64,000 nt of DNA from Prosthecochloris sp. (GTDB lineage Bacteria > Bacteroidota > Chlorobiia > Chlorobiales > Chlorobiaceae). The notes below the pieces were generated by a model. That model saw nothing but the letters and a program-made list of their open reading frames with translations, ran no database searches and was not told where the DNA came from. Location of the stretch: NCBI GenBank assembly GCA_015482705.2, contig JADMLA020000019.1, positions 1 to 64,000 on the forward strand. Direction: 5' to 3'. Numbering within the stretch: position 1 is the first letter of the stretch; each line of letters opens with the position of its first letter. The translations under genes were made by a program, and so were the position numbers. Shown one piece after another: positions 16,414 to 25,552 of the stretch.

Positions 16414-16653
16414 CTATCCTCCGCTGACTGGTGGAATAATCGCCAGTTCATCACCCTCTTTCACCAGGGTACCCTCTGCAGGATATGCCATATTCAGAGC
16501 GAGCATGAACGGCATTTCAGCAAGCTGTGTGGAAAGTTTCCTGATTTCCCGTTCCACCACTTCAATGGTTGTCCCCTCGGGAATGTCCATGTGAAATTCG
16601 TCGCGGGCGAGAACATCGCGCGCAGCTGCAAAACATTTCACGGTTATATCCAT
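16414..16653 (-). CDS. moaD: Molybdopterin synthase sulfur-carrier subunit MoaD
   Basis: A 79-residue ubiquitin-fold protein ending in the required Gly-Gly (IIPPVSGG), whose C-terminus is thiocarboxylated to supply sulfur to MoaE. The N-terminus MDITVKCFAAARDVLARDEF is typical; the start at 16653 discards 23 extra codons of open frame. It is located between moeA and moaE in the molybdopterin operon. Assignment follows from length, terminal GG and neighbours. Confidence 0.92.
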   Translation of the reverse strand: MDITVKCFAAARDVLARDEFHMDIPEGTTIEVVEREIRKLSTQLAEMPFMLALNMAYPAEGTLVKEGDELAIIPPVSGG

Positions 16654-16725
16654 AGTAAAAAATCTGATGTTCAAACCGTTCGGCAATGCGTCCTGAAAAA
16701 CTGTTTCAGACGTTTCAAGCACCCC

Positions 16726-17952
16726 TTATTCGTCGAGAGTGCTCCAGGGCAAGAGATTACAGGTAACGACATTTCCGACGGACAACGGTTGCAAAGAAGC
16801 CGGGGCTTCGATCAGGCAATTCGCGCCGACCAGCGATGTAATCATATGCGACTCGATTTTCGGGCCGACCGTGCAAAAAAGCCTGCCGTTTTTCTGCCAT
16901 ATTCTGCCGAACAGAAAACGGTACCGTTTTTTATCGGCAGGAAACGGCTCTACCAGCTCGGCCTCCACTTTTCCGTGATACCTCCTGCTCTGCATGGCTG
17001 AAATCGTCGGCATACAGTATTCGAGGAAACATACCAGTGCCGAGACTGGATTGCCCGGCAAACCGAAAACCATTTTACCATCTTTTCCTCTACCGAAAAA
17101 GAAAGGCTTGCCCGGTTTCTGGACAACCTTCCAGAACTCCTGTTCTATGCCAAGACCGGTAAGCAGTTTCTGCATGTAATCATACTCCCCGGTTGAAATC
17201 CCACCTGCGGTAACGAGCAGATCGCTGGCCGACAATGCTTCCACAAGAGCCTCGCGAATGGCAGCGACATCATCGGGAACCTGCCACTGTCCGGTGAGTT
17301 CAGCCCCTGCCGCAATAGCGCAGGAACCAAGCGAAAAACCGTTACTGTTATAGATTGCCGCTCCTTCAAGCCGCTCCCCGGGACTGCGAAGTTCATCACC
17401 GACGGTAACGACTGCGATCCTGGGACGGCGATAGACAGGAACTGACGATCTGCCGAATGCCGCAAGTACTCCAAGCTCAGCGGGAGTCAGGCGATCACCT
17501 CGCTTTACAAGCACCTCTCCCGGCCGAACCTCTTCACCGGCATAACGCACATTAGCACAAAACTCCGGCGCTTTGAAGATTTCGACCTCCTGCCCTCCAA
17601 ATCCACTTGTGTGCTCGAAGATGACAACCGTATCGGCACCTTCAGGCATTGGAGCTCCCGTCATGATCTGAGCACAGCTTCCCTCAGCAACCGGAAGTCC
17701 TGGCTGCGCACCGGCAGCAATCTCCTCGGTTATTTTCAGCACCACAGGATGCTCTTGTGAAGCATTTCGTACATCCTCCCATCGCACGGCAAACCCGTCC
17801 ATGGCTGCATTGTCGAAACGCGGCAGTTGAAAATCCGCGATCACATCCTCTGCAAGCACCTGCCCCTGAGCCGAATTCAGGGACTTCTCCTCCACTGGCA
17901 GTAGTTCAACCGAAACGGCGATCCTCTCATGTGCTTCCTTGACGGTTATCAT
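16726..17952 (-). CDS. moeA: Molybdopterin molybdenumtransferase MoeA
   Basis: A 408-residue MoeA that inserts molybdate into adenylylated molybdopterin. Conserved features in order: PRFDNAAMDGFAVR near residue 45, IMTGAPMPEGADTVV near 110, VVTVGDEL near 180, TAGGISTGEYDY near 250 and FGLPGNPVSALVCF near 297. The ATG overlaps the stop of the moaC-moaB fusion by four bases, indicating coupling. Length is typical. Confidence 0.95.
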   Translation of the reverse strand: MITVKEAHERIAVSVELLPVEEKSLNSAQGQVLAEDVIADFQLPRFDNAAMDGFAVRWEDVRNASQEHPVVLKITEEIAAGAQPGLPVAEGSCAQIMTGAPMPEGADTVVIFEHTSGFGGQEVEIFKAPEFCANVRYAGEEVRPGEVLVKRGDRLTPAELGVLAAFGRSSVPVYRRPRIAVVTVGDELRSPGERLEGAAIYNSNGFSLGSCAIAAGAELTGQWQVPDDVAAIREALVEALSASDLLVTAGGISTGEYDYMQKLLTGLGIEQEFWKVVQKPGKPFFFGRGKDGKMVFGLPGNPVSALVCFLEYCMPTISAMQSRRYHGKVEAELVEPFPADKKRYRFLFGRIWQKNGRLFCTVGPKIESHMITSLVGANCLIEAPASLQPLSVGNVVTCNLLPWSTLDE

Positions 17953-18893
17953 CCGTGGCCCTCCCCCTGCATCATCTCGAACGCATGGAACAGTACAGGC
18001 ACAAGAACTTCGAGAGCATCTTTCGCGGCACCCACGCTTCCGGGTAGACAGATAACAACCGAGGATCCAACCGTACCTGCCGCCAGCCGGGAGAGCATCG
18101 CTGTTTTTATCTTACCCTGACCCCACTGAAAAAGCGCCTGCTCGACACCGGGCAGCCTTCTCGTAAATTTCGGCAACAGTGTCTCGACAGTCACATCTCT
18201 CGGACCAAGTCCTGTTCCGCCACATGTAATCACCAACTCAAACTCTTCCCGAACCCATTCCTCTACAACAGCGGCTATATCGGCCGGTTCGTCAGCTACG
18301 ATTCCGGATGCTTCAACGGGACAGCCCGCCTGCTCAAATCCCTCTTTCAGCACCTGGCCCGACCGGTCAACCGATCTGCCCGCCGCAATGGAATCCGATA
18401 CCACGAGTATGGCGGTTCGAGGCCTGTATACAGTCGATACACCACTTTTTCCTCCTGTCTTCATCTCGAGACCGATTCCCCCGATCTCCATGGTCTTGTC
18501 AACCGCCTTGCACATGTCGTAAATGGTAAGCGCCGCAACCGTCACAGCTGTCAAAGCCTCCATTTCAACACCGGTCGCCTCCTTGGTCTTCACCGTCGCC
18601 GCTATTGCAATGCGGTCGGCTTCAAGGGTAAATTCGATATCGATCCAGGCAAGATTGAGCTGATGACAAAGCGGCACAAGATCGAAAGTCCTTTTGGCCG
18701 CCTGTATGCCCGCAATCTTGGCAGTGACCAGCACATTGCCTTTCGGCAAGTCGTTCTCCTTCAAAAGAAGCAGGGTTTCAGGCCTCATGGAGATATACCC
18801 CGAAGCACGAGCAGTTCGCATGGTACCTGGTTTCACCGATATATCGACCATCTTTACGTTACCGTTTTCATCAAGATGCGAAAACTCTGGCAT
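17949..18893 (-). CDS. moaCB: Bifunctional MoaC-MoaB/MogA fusion
   Basis: A fusion of two Moco enzymes. Residues 1-155 are MoaC (HLDENGNVKMVDIS, FDLVPLCHQL, EATGVEMEALTAV, DMCKAVDKTM), which completes the conversion of the MoaA product to cPMP. Residues 160-314 are a MoaB/MogA-type MPT adenylyltransferase fold (ILVVSDSIAAGRSVDRSG, ITCGGTGLGPRDVT, LPGSVGAAKDAL). The start at 18893 fits MoaC's usual N-terminus; an in-frame ATG at 18953 would add 20 residues. The stop overlaps the moeA start. MoaB versus MogA cannot be settled by eye. Confidence 0.92.
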   Translation of the reverse strand: MPEFSHLDENGNVKMVDISVKPGTMRTARASGYISMRPETLLLLKENDLPKGNVLVTAKIAGIQAAKRTFDLVPLCHQLNLAWIDIEFTLEADRIAIAATVKTKEATGVEMEALTAVTVAALTIYDMCKAVDKTMEIGGIGLEMKTGGKSGVSTVYRPRTAILVVSDSIAAGRSVDRSGQVLKEGFEQAGCPVEASGIVADEPADIAAVVEEWVREEFELVITCGGTGLGPRDVTVETLLPKFTRRLPGVEQALFQWGQGKIKTAMLSRLAAGTVGSSVVICLPGSVGAAKDALEVLVPVLFHAFEMMQGEGHG

Positions 18894-18988
18894 ATCTATC
18901 CATTCGTTGATTTGTTGATATTCTGTTCTCTCAGCTCGAGGAAAGCTATCCATATCCGTTCAGTGCAGTTCCGTCCATTCACTATGCC

Positions 18989-19993
18989 CTATCCCCCAAT
19001 TTCCGACATGCTGGTTCTCGGAGCCTTTCCTCCAGCCGTTCTCCCATCTTTCGGCTTCATATCGATAGCCTCCTGAAAAAGCGCTCCAAGCTGTTCGTTA
19101 TCGGCTCCGCTGCGTAACGCAGCAAGCATATCGACACCATTTTTTGCATAAAGGCAGCTCATGATCCTACCGGACGATGTAATTCGCAAACGATTGCATT
19201 GACTACAGAAATTACGGGTAAATGCCGGAATAATGGCAATCGACCCGCGATACCCCGGCAAAGAAAAGCTGAAATGTTCTGTAGCGTATCCTTGTGTAGA
19301 TTCCAGATCCGGATATATGTTACCGAGCATTTCCAGTATCTTGTCCGCTCCCATGAACTTCCCAGTACGCCATATCTGATGATCGTCAAAAGGCATCAGC
19401 TCCATAAACCGGACGGTCACCGGCCATTGGCGGGTCAGATCGGCAAACCTGCCGAGTTCTCCGGCGTTAATCCCCCGCAGTAACAACACGTTGATCTTCA
19501 CTTGCAGCTCATCGGCATGGCGAAGCAACGATTCGAAATTTCCCAGAACATCCGGTAAAAGGTTTCTTCTGGTAATCGCCTTGTAACGGTCTTCATCAAA
19601 GGTATCGAGGCTGAAATTGATACCGTCGAGACCGGCTTCGAGAAGCCTGTCGAGATAATGACCGAGCAAGACACCGTTTGTCGTCAACACGACCGTTTCT
19701 ATTCCGTCTACAGCCTTTGCATACCGCACCAGATCGACGATATCGTCACGCAAGAGAGGCTCTCCCCCTGTAAAGCGGACTTTTCTGACACCCAATGCAG
19801 CCAGCGCTTCGATTATCCGGCAGATCTCCTGATAATCAAGTTCTTCAGCCGCCACATTTTGACCACAATGCTCTTCACGCATACAGTAGACACAACGCAG
19901 GTTACAGCGCGAGGTCACCGAAACACGCACATACCGAACACCACGGTTATAGCGGTCTACCAGCATCGGCATCTTTTCTCTTGCATCATTCAT
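18989..19993 (-). CDS. moaA: GTP 3',8-cyclase MoaA
   Basis: A 334-residue radical SAM enzyme for the first step of molybdopterin synthesis. The N-terminal cluster motif SVTSRCNLRCVYCMRE and the C-terminal second cluster (FCSQCNRLRITSSGRIMSCLY) are intact, and the protein ends in the functionally required GG (SEIGG). The start at 19993 has a strong Shine-Dalgarno (GGAGG) seven bases upstream and discards 21 open codons. It overlaps the 3' end of the GDPD gene by 8 bases. Confidence 0.96.
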   Translation of the reverse strand: MNDAREKMPMLVDRYNRGVRYVRVSVTSRCNLRCVYCMREEHCGQNVAAEELDYQEICRIIEALAALGVRKVRFTGGEPLLRDDIVDLVRYAKAVDGIETVVLTTNGVLLGHYLDRLLEAGLDGINFSLDTFDEDRYKAITRRNLLPDVLGNFESLLRHADELQVKINVLLLRGINAGELGRFADLTRQWPVTVRFMELMPFDDHQIWRTGKFMGADKILEMLGNIYPDLESTQGYATEHFSFSLPGYRGSIAIIPAFTRNFCSQCNRLRITSSGRIMSCLYAKNGVDMLAALRSGADNEQLGALFQEAIDMKPKDGRTAGGKAPRTSMSEIGG

Positions 19994-20819
19994 GTAATAC
20001 CTCCACAGCACGTTCAGGGCAATCGGTAATAATGCCGTCAACCCCCATCGCTGCAAGAATCTTCATTGTTTCGGGTGAATTTACCGTCCAGGGAACAATG
20101 CCGATACCACGGTCATGAAGCTTTTTCACAAGAGAACCATCAACCATCGGGAAATACGGGTTGAGGTAATCCGGCTTGAAATCAAGCCTGCCGAGTTCGA
20201 TTTCCGGGTCCTGTCCCATCCCGACCAGTAGCCCGAGAGCGACTGACGGTGATAACTTCCTTACCTCCTCGATGATTCGAGCATCGAACGACTGCACCCT
20301 GGTACGTGAAGCGACGCCCGATTCTTCAATAACAGCGACGACAAGCGCCGCATACTCGCACGGAGCAGGATGCCTGACTCCGTCACCATCCATCCTGGAC
20401 TTCACTTCAAGGTTGTATATCACTCCGCTCTCTTTTCGCAGTTCCTTACTATACCGCTCCACCAAACGGAAAACATCGGCAAGCAACGGTTTCACTGCGG
20501 AAATTTTTTGCTGACCGGGAAATTCAGATGAAGGCTGACCACAGCCAAAACGAACAATATCTGCATACTTCATAGCATAGAGCAAATACCGTTTTTCGTC
20601 GCTTTTTGTCAGCACCCTGCCGTCCGGCGCAGTACATAACCCGGCCTGCATGTATGGATCGTGAGAAACAACCACCAGGTTATCTCCTGAAATGCAGAGA
20701 TCGAGTTCTATTGCCTCGACCCCAAGCTCAACAGCTTTTAAAAACGCAGAAATGGTGTTTTCCGGAAAAAAAGAGCGAGCTCCCCTGTGGGCATGTATTT
20801 CCAAGAAATGGTCTATCAT
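19986..20819 (-). CDS. Glycerophosphodiester phosphodiesterase (GDPD/UgpQ type)
   Basis: A 277-residue cytoplasmic GDPD-family TIM barrel that would hydrolyse glycerophosphodiesters to an alcohol and glycerol 3-phosphate. Catalytic signatures EIHAHRGARSFFPENTISAF near residue 7, EAIELDLCISGDNLVVVSHDP (metal-binding E-x-D and H-D) and the C-terminal VPWTVNSPETMKILAAMGVDGIITD are present. It is the first gene of the minus-strand unit running into moaA (8-base overlap). No obvious functional link to Moco synthesis, so the linkage is probably transcriptional only. Confidence 0.92.
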   Translation of the reverse strand: MIDHFLEIHAHRGARSFFPENTISAFLKAVELGVEAIELDLCISGDNLVVVSHDPYMQAGLCTAPDGRVLTKSDEKRYLLYAMKYADIVRFGCGQPSSEFPGQQKISAVKPLLADVFRLVERYSKELRKESGVIYNLEVKSRMDGDGVRHPAPCEYAALVVAVIEESGVASRTRVQSFDARIIEEVRKLSPSVALGLLVGMGQDPEIELGRLDFKPDYLNPYFPMVDGSLVKKLHDRGIGIVPWTVNSPETMKILAAMGVDGIITDCPERAVEVLHE

Positions 20820-20823
20820 AAAA

Positions 20824-21006
20824 AGGTTGTCTCACAAGCTATTCGACAATGGTTCAAACTGTCATTATGGAAAAGTCTTGCCACTCCGTGAAATGGATAT
20901 TCGAGTTTCACGGGTCGAGCAGAGGATGACAACCAGGAAAGGAAATCGAACCATACATGATGGCTTGCCTAGAATAGGAGAGGCTGTCCTTTTGAGAGAC
21001 AGCCTC
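20824..21006. repeat. Dispersed palindromic repeat, copy A (MITE-like)
   Basis: The left end AGGTTGTCTCACAAG (20824) is an imperfect inverted match of the right end, where GAGGCTGTC and GACAGCCTC form a hairpin (20980-21006). The roughly 180-base interior has no credible gene. The same GAGGCTGTCTC terminus occurs at 34.4, 41.2 and 51.6 kb. The hairpin could also terminate transcription. Read as a non-autonomous insertion-sequence-like repeat by inference. Confidence 0.55.
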
Positions 21007-21032
21007 GAATAATGTTCTATCGAAAACGCGGA

Positions 21033-21548
21033 TCACTCCCGAATCAACCAGTGCTTGAATCCCTCGACTGTCTTTTTGAACTCGCTGTCTCCATCCGTAG
21101 TTCTGGATGAACAGGCAACCTGTTCATAACCGACAAGAGCGAAATACATTGCTTTGTCATAAAAATAATTGAGCTGTTCGCCAAACTGAAGGGCACGATT
21201 GAGGTCGATACCTTCGGTAATAATGCCTTGCTCCTTGATGTACTGGAACAGCATGTCCCGCTCGAGAATAAGGGAGTACACCATCTCACTGGACTTTATG
21301 CCGGCCTGAGCGCGTGCTTCACCTATTTCGCAAAAATTCCGGGCTATCTCCTCATCGATGTTTTCCTGCTTCGCCACCCATGTTCCGAGTTTTCTGAAAC
21401 GGCCATAGACACTGTCGTGCAGATCTTTTTTCGATAAATTCGCGTAACCGCCGGTCAGCGAATTGGAACGCACCTCTTCAACCCACTTGAGCGAAAGTGA
21501 TTCGGCATGATCCTCAATAAGGCCAGTAAAACGATTGATAAGCAGCAT
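21033..21548 (-). CDS. Predicted RsbRD-N-like sensory/structural protein
   Basis: A 171-residue all-helical soluble protein. The opening LINRFTGLIEDHAESLSLKWVEEVRSN followed by DLHDSVYGRFRKLGTWV resembles the N-terminal domain of RsbR/RsbRD-type stressosome co-antagonists and related histidine-kinase N-terminal helical domains. That resemblance is by pattern only. It stands alone between a palindromic repeat and a small hypothetical gene. Function unknown. Confidence 0.55.
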   Translation of the reverse strand: MLLINRFTGLIEDHAESLSLKWVEEVRSNSLTGGYANLSKKDLHDSVYGRFRKLGTWVAKQENIDEEIARNFCEIGEARAQAGIKSSEMVYSLILERDMLFQYIKEQGIITEGIDLNRALQFGEQLNYFYDKAMYFALVGYEQVACSSRTTDGDSEFKKTVEGFKHWLIRE

Positions 21549-21696
21549 GTTGCAGTTATTTATATATAAATGGAAATGGAAATTCCTCTTCTCATAAAAA
21601 ACTAAACGTATCGAGAGAAGATTTCAAATACAATCCTCCTGTTTTCAGCCAATCTTTTCAGCCCGACAATGTACGACACTATACGTTGATACGTTC

Positions 21697-22017
21697 TCAA
21701 GTGCTGGGGCTCTGCCTCTTTCCCTGTCTCTGCCGGTTGGCTTTGGATGAGGGCTTTCTCTTAGGCTTCGAAGTCTTTTTTTTCCTGACCTTGTTTCCGG
21801 AATTGCTCGGCCTTTCCGACAGATCTACACCCTGAGTGCCGAAAAGCTCGGGATAGTAGTTTTTTTTCTTGTTGAATTTGTTCTTTCGATACCTTTTCTC
21901 AAGGTCAGCGTATGGACTTGGTGGGTCGGGAGAGGTGTTCGGATTATTAAAATTCGGTTCCTCAAGGACCTCATTGAAATCATCCGATACCATCTCAGGA
22001 TGAAATTTCTTATGCAA
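21697..22017 (-). CDS. Small basic hypothetical protein
   Basis: A 106-residue hydrophilic protein. The N-terminal half is acidic and Pro/Asn rich (EVLEEPNFNNPNTSPDPP). The C-terminal third is very basic and low complexity (VRKKKTSKPKRKPSSKAN), suggesting nucleic-acid or surface binding, or disorder. No signal peptide or membrane segment. I recognise no family. It is a candidate gene because the frame is long for its composition and not overlapped by a better one. Confidence 0.45.
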   Translation of the reverse strand: MHKKFHPEMVSDDFNEVLEEPNFNNPNTSPDPPSPYADLEKRYRKNKFNKKKNYYPELFGTQGVDLSERPSNSGNKVRKKKTSKPKRKPSSKANRQRQGKRQSPST

Positions 22018-22251
22018 GCTATATCATGTTTATGTTTAAAATCCAGAATCGATGTCTCTGAATATGATCAACGCACTTTCAGCATCTGATTCACAAACGC
22101 CCGGGGGCTAGTAATTTAAAATTTTACCGCTAATATGCAAGAGTACCGACACACCCCAGGCTATTTCACAGAGAATAACGCATTTACCATTGCTTGTTGC
22201 ACCGAGAAGTATTAAATTTTGGAAAAAATAACCATTAACCCGGAGAATACC

Positions 22252-22434
22252 ATGATAGATATTCGCAAATGGATCCTTGCCGTCATCTGCCCCCCAGCCG
22301 CCATTCTTGACAGAGAAATCGGGACGATTATGCTTGTGGGACTTTTAACCGCGCTCTTCTGGGTTCCCGGTGTCGTTGCAGCACTTTTTCTCTTGATCCA
22401 GCAACAGACCCAGCGCCGTCAGCCGCAGGTATAA
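22252..22434 (+). CDS. YqaE/Pmp3 family small membrane protein
   Basis: A 60-residue proteolipid with two membrane helices. The signature is visible: WILAVICPPAAILDREIG followed by a second helix (TALFWVPGVVAALFLLIQQ). Pmp3/YqaE proteins are stress-related membrane proteins implicated in membrane potential. The ATG at 22252 with Shine-Dalgarno GGAGA eight bases upstream is preferred over an upstream in-frame start at 22219. It precedes the mobB-mobA gene by about 95 bases. Confidence 0.85.
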   Translation: MIDIRKWILAVICPPAAILDREIGTIMLVGLLTALFWVPGVVAALFLLIQQQTQRRQPQV

Positions 22435-22438
22435 CGTG

Positions 22439-22528
22439 CTCGAAAGCTAATAAAACCCGTTGACCGGTTGAAGAGTTCCCTGTAAATCGAGGGAAAAGCC
22501 GATGACGGGAAGCTAAAGGAATATCTGC
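22439..22528 (+). promoter_or_regulatory. Possible structured leader of mobB-mobA
   Basis: The gap between the Pmp3-like gene and mobBA can fold. CCCGT (about 22457) pairs with ACGGG (about 22505), enclosing a hairpin TTCCCT/AGGGAA and a weaker CGGTT/AAGCCG pairing. AAGCTAA occurs on both sides of the structure. It could be a terminator relic, a 5'-UTR element or chance. It does not match the molybdenum-cofactor riboswitch pattern I know. Confidence 0.3.
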
Positions 22529-23656
22529 ATGAACATTATGCCTGATGTTACATTTCATCCATTTGAAATAGCATTTTGCGGATTTTCCAACTCTGGGAAA
22601 ACAACGCTGATATCCCGTCTCGTTTCGTTGTTCAGCGAAAGCTATTCAGTCGGCTATTATAAACACGGCTGCCACCGTTTCGATATCGACCGGGAGGGTA
22701 AGGATTCTTTCGTTGTGCGTCAATCCGGAGCAAGGGCAGTGATGGTGTCCGACCCGGAAAAACATGCACTGATCAGTACCGGCAGTTCCGATCTCTTCCT
22801 GGAAAAAACGGGACTGCTTCATGTTGATTTTCTCCTTGTCGAAGGCTTGAAGGAACTCCCGTTACCAAAGCTCGTCCTCATCGATCACGATCACAAGATA
22901 CTCGATCTGCTTGCGAATAAAACGCTGAAAAATGTTATCGCACTGGTAACAGCCGATCCGGCTTCGATTCCCGATACATACGGTTTTCCAGTATTTCATC
23001 GGGACCGTATCGAAGATATCGCTGCATACATTCTCGCCTTTTTTCACAGCACGGTCACTCGCCGACCGCTGTTCGGACTGGTACTGGCAGGCGGAAAAAG
23101 TGAACGAATGGGAGAGGATAAAGCACTTCTCGCCTACCATACACAGGTACAAATCCAACACACGGCAACAATGCTGTTGAAACAGTGTAAAGAGGTTTAC
23201 CTTTCCTGCCGATCCGATCAGCAAAGCTCATATGTCAAGTATGGCATCCCCCTCATGCTCGATGGTTATCTGGACATCGGCCCTCTCGGAGGCTTGCTTT
23301 CCGCTCAACAACGCTTTCCCGATGCCTCATGGCTTGTAACGGCATGTGATCTGCCTTTTCTCGATCACTCTCTGATCAGTGAACTCACTGCCGAACGAAA
23401 CCCGTTTTCTTTTGCAACGGCATACCGCCATGCCGACAGAAAACCCGAACCGCTCTGCACACTATATGAACCGAAAAGCAGGTTGCCACTACTCCTTCGT
23501 CATGCAACGGGCAACAATTCCTTGCGGTCATTTCTTGAAGATTCTCCCATTCATTACCTTTCAGTAAAGGATCCTCGCTACCTGCACAATATCAATACCC
23601 CTGAAGAACGGAAGCAGGTAATCAAATCGCTTTCTACGCGGGGAAAAACACAGTAG
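22529..23656 (+). CDS. mobBA: MobB-MobA fusion (molybdopterin guanine dinucleotide synthesis)
   Basis: A 375-residue fusion. Residues 1-175 are MobB, a P-loop protein with Walker A GFSNSGKTTL (18-27) and VDFLLVEGLK. Residues 182-375 are MobA, with the nucleotidyltransferase signature LAGGKSERMGEDKALL (186-201), LDIGPLGGLLSA and ATGNNSLRSFLE. MobA attaches GMP to Mo-molybdopterin, giving the MGD cofactor needed by DMSO-reductase-family enzymes such as the PsrA-like protein at 30.6 kb. Preceded by a short structured leader. MobA usually stands alone, so the fusion is notable. Confidence 0.92.
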   Translation: MNIMPDVTFHPFEIAFCGFSNSGKTTLISRLVSLFSESYSVGYYKHGCHRFDIDREGKDSFVVRQSGARAVMVSDPEKHALISTGSSDLFLEKTGLLHVDFLLVEGLKELPLPKLVLIDHDHKILDLLANKTLKNVIALVTADPASIPDTYGFPVFHRDRIEDIAAYILAFFHSTVTRRPLFGLVLAGGKSERMGEDKALLAYHTQVQIQHTATMLLKQCKEVYLSCRSDQQSSYVKYGIPLMLDGYLDIGPLGGLLSAQQRFPDASWLVTACDLPFLDHSLISELTAERNPFSFATAYRHADRKPEPLCTLYEPKSRLPLLLRHATGNNSLRSFLEDSPIHYLSVKDPRYLHNINTPEERKQVIKSLSTRGKTQ

Positions 23657-23723
23657 ATCCATTACGGTACCGTAGACGAACAATCGATGCTGATTCAAAG
23701 CATTTCGAACACAGGGAGCGACC

Positions 23724-24230
23724 ATGAAACTACTCGCAGCTCTGGATTTCTCAGATGTAACGGACAACGTCGTTACAACCATTCAAAAACTCGCCGGCGC
23801 TTCATCGGCAAGCGTTATCCTGTTGCATGTCATAGCCGATGACAAGCAGGACATCGAGTTTCATCCAACGATCGAACCCCACTACCGACCTCCACAAAAA
23901 TACTACCATGAACCCGACTCGTCCGAAGAAGGTGACGCCGTACCGATACTCCATCATAAGAATTTCAAGAAACTGCAGAACATCGCCGACCTTCTCGACG
24001 AAGAGGGAATAGAAGCCTCTTTATCGATCGTGCACGGAAATGCCGCCAGGACAATCATCGAACATGCCGAAAAAGAACAGGCCGACTTCATCCTGCTCGG
24101 ATCACACGGGCACAAAACCCTCTACCAGCTTATCGTCGGCACCGTCTGTTCGGGAGTGGTAAGCGATTCCGGTATTCCGGTAATCATTGTGCCGAAAAAA
24201 GCGGGAAAAAAACCTCACGCTGAAAGTTAG
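23724..24230 (+). CDS. Universal stress protein (UspA family)
   Basis: A 168-residue single-domain Usp. N-terminal MKLLAALDFSDVTDNVV and the ATP-binding motif G-S-H-G-x9-G-T (LLGSHGHKTLYQLIVGTVCS) near residues 130-148 place it in the ATP-binding class. An unusual insert (about residues 50-80, rich in Pro, Tyr and acidic residues) separates the halves. It stands alone between mobBA and the convergent nqr operon. Target process unknown. Confidence 0.9.
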   Translation: MKLLAALDFSDVTDNVVTTIQKLAGASSASVILLHVIADDKQDIEFHPTIEPHYRPPQKYYHEPDSSEEGDAVPILHHKNFKKLQNIADLLDEEGIEASLSIVHGNAARTIIEHAEKEQADFILLGSHGHKTLYQLIVGTVCSGVVSDSGIPVIIVPKKAGKKPHAES

Positions 24231-24289
24231 TATGATAGAATCCGGCAACACATCCTCAAGGAGGTGCCGCTCTTCCATTAGTGGCATTG

Positions 24290-25519
24290 TCAGGAAAACT
24301 CATCGTACGATATCATCTCTTTCTCCACCCCAAGATTATAGAGCATTGTTTCTACAGAAGAAACCATGACCGGAGGACCGCACATGTAGTACTCGATCTC
24401 TTCGGGTTCTTCATGATCCTCGAGATAGTTGTCGTAGAGCACTGTATGGATGAAGCCAGTGAATCCATTCCAATTATCTCCGGGCAGAGGATTCGAAAGC
24501 GCGACATGGTAGGTGAAATTCGGGAACTCCTCTGCAATGGCCCTGAACTCTTCATCATAGAACATCTCCTTACGGGACCGTGCACCATACCAGAAAGAAA
24601 CCTTGCGGCCGGTTTTCAATGTTTTAAACAGATAGAAAATATGTGAACGCATCGGGGCCATCCCTGCCCCCCCGCCGATATACACCATTTCCCTTTCCGA
24701 TTCGCGGATGAAAAACTCTCCATAAGGACCGGAAACACGCACCTTGTCACCCGGCTCGAGATTGAAAATATACGAAGAACCTACCCCTGGCGGTGCGCTG
24801 TCCATAAGATCGGGAGGGGGTGTCGCAATACGAACATTGAGTATGATGCTATTGCCTTCAGCCGGATGGTTGGCCATCGAATAGGCCCTGAACGTTTCCA
24901 CTTCATTCCTGCTTACAAGCTTCCACATATTGTACTTATCCCAGTCATCGCGATACTCCTCTTCGATTTTGAACCCTGAAAACGATATATCCGGGTATTC
25001 CGGGATATCGATCTGGATGTACCCGCCAGCTTTGAACTCGAGATTTTCTTTTTCGGGAAGTTCAAGGACAAGCTCCTTGATAAACGTCGCTACACTGCGG
25101 TTGGAACGAACAGTACATTCCCATTGGCGGATGCTGAATATCTCTTCAGGAAGAAATATCTTCATCGGTTCGCGGACTTTCACCTGGCATGACAGACGAA
25201 TATCCTGCTTGACTTCCGAACGGGAAATGTGGTTGAGCTCGGTAGGCAGCACCTGACCTCCCCCCTCGGTAATCCGGCATTTACACATACCACAGGTTCC
25301 ACCCCCACCACATGCAGACGGGATAAAAATCTTTTCATCGGACAATGTAGACAGCAAACTGCGGCCGGCATTGACCGACAGGGTATTCTCATCGTTTTCA
25401 TTGATGATAATCGCGACCTTTCCCTGAGGCAACAGCTTGCTGGCAGCGGTATTCAGCAACGCAACAAGCAGAACGACCACCGCAACGAAAACCAGAACAG
25501 CCGAAAGAGCGACAAGCAT
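24290..25519 (-). CDS. nqrF: Na+-NQR subunit F (NADH dehydrogenase component)
   Basis: A 409-residue protein with one N-terminal membrane helix (residues 3-25), a 2Fe-2S ferredoxin domain with ligands C70, C76, C79 and C111 (ACGGGGTCGMCKC), and a ferredoxin-reductase module with the FAD motif RAYSMANHP and NADH-binding YIGGGAGMAPMRS. It takes electrons from NADH into the Na+-translocating complex. It is the last gene of the nqrABCDEF operon. All cofactor motifs look intact. Confidence 0.96.
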   Translation of the reverse strand: MLVALSAVLVFVAVVVLLVALLNTAASKLLPQGKVAIIINENDENTLSVNAGRSLLSTLSDEKIFIPSACGGGGTCGMCKCRITEGGGQVLPTELNHISRSEVKQDIRLSCQVKVREPMKIFLPEEIFSIRQWECTVRSNRSVATFIKELVLELPEKENLEFKAGGYIQIDIPEYPDISFSGFKIEEEYRDDWDKYNMWKLVSRNEVETFRAYSMANHPAEGNSIILNVRIATPPPDLMDSAPPGVGSSYIFNLEPGDKVRVSGPYGEFFIRESEREMVYIGGGAGMAPMRSHIFYLFKTLKTGRKVSFWYGARSRKEMFYDEEFRAIAEEFPNFTYHVALSNPLPGDNWNGFTGFIHTVLYDNYLEDHEEPEEIEYYMCGPPVMVSSVETMLYNLGVEKEMISYDEFS

Positions 25520-25552
25520 TGATTTGAAATCTTGAATCGGTTAAACAGCTCG

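Noticed and set aside
22439..22528. Molybdenum-cofactor or c-di-GMP riboswitch before mobBA
   Set aside because: The foldable leader lacks the conserved motifs of either class that I know; kept only as an unassigned structured leader.
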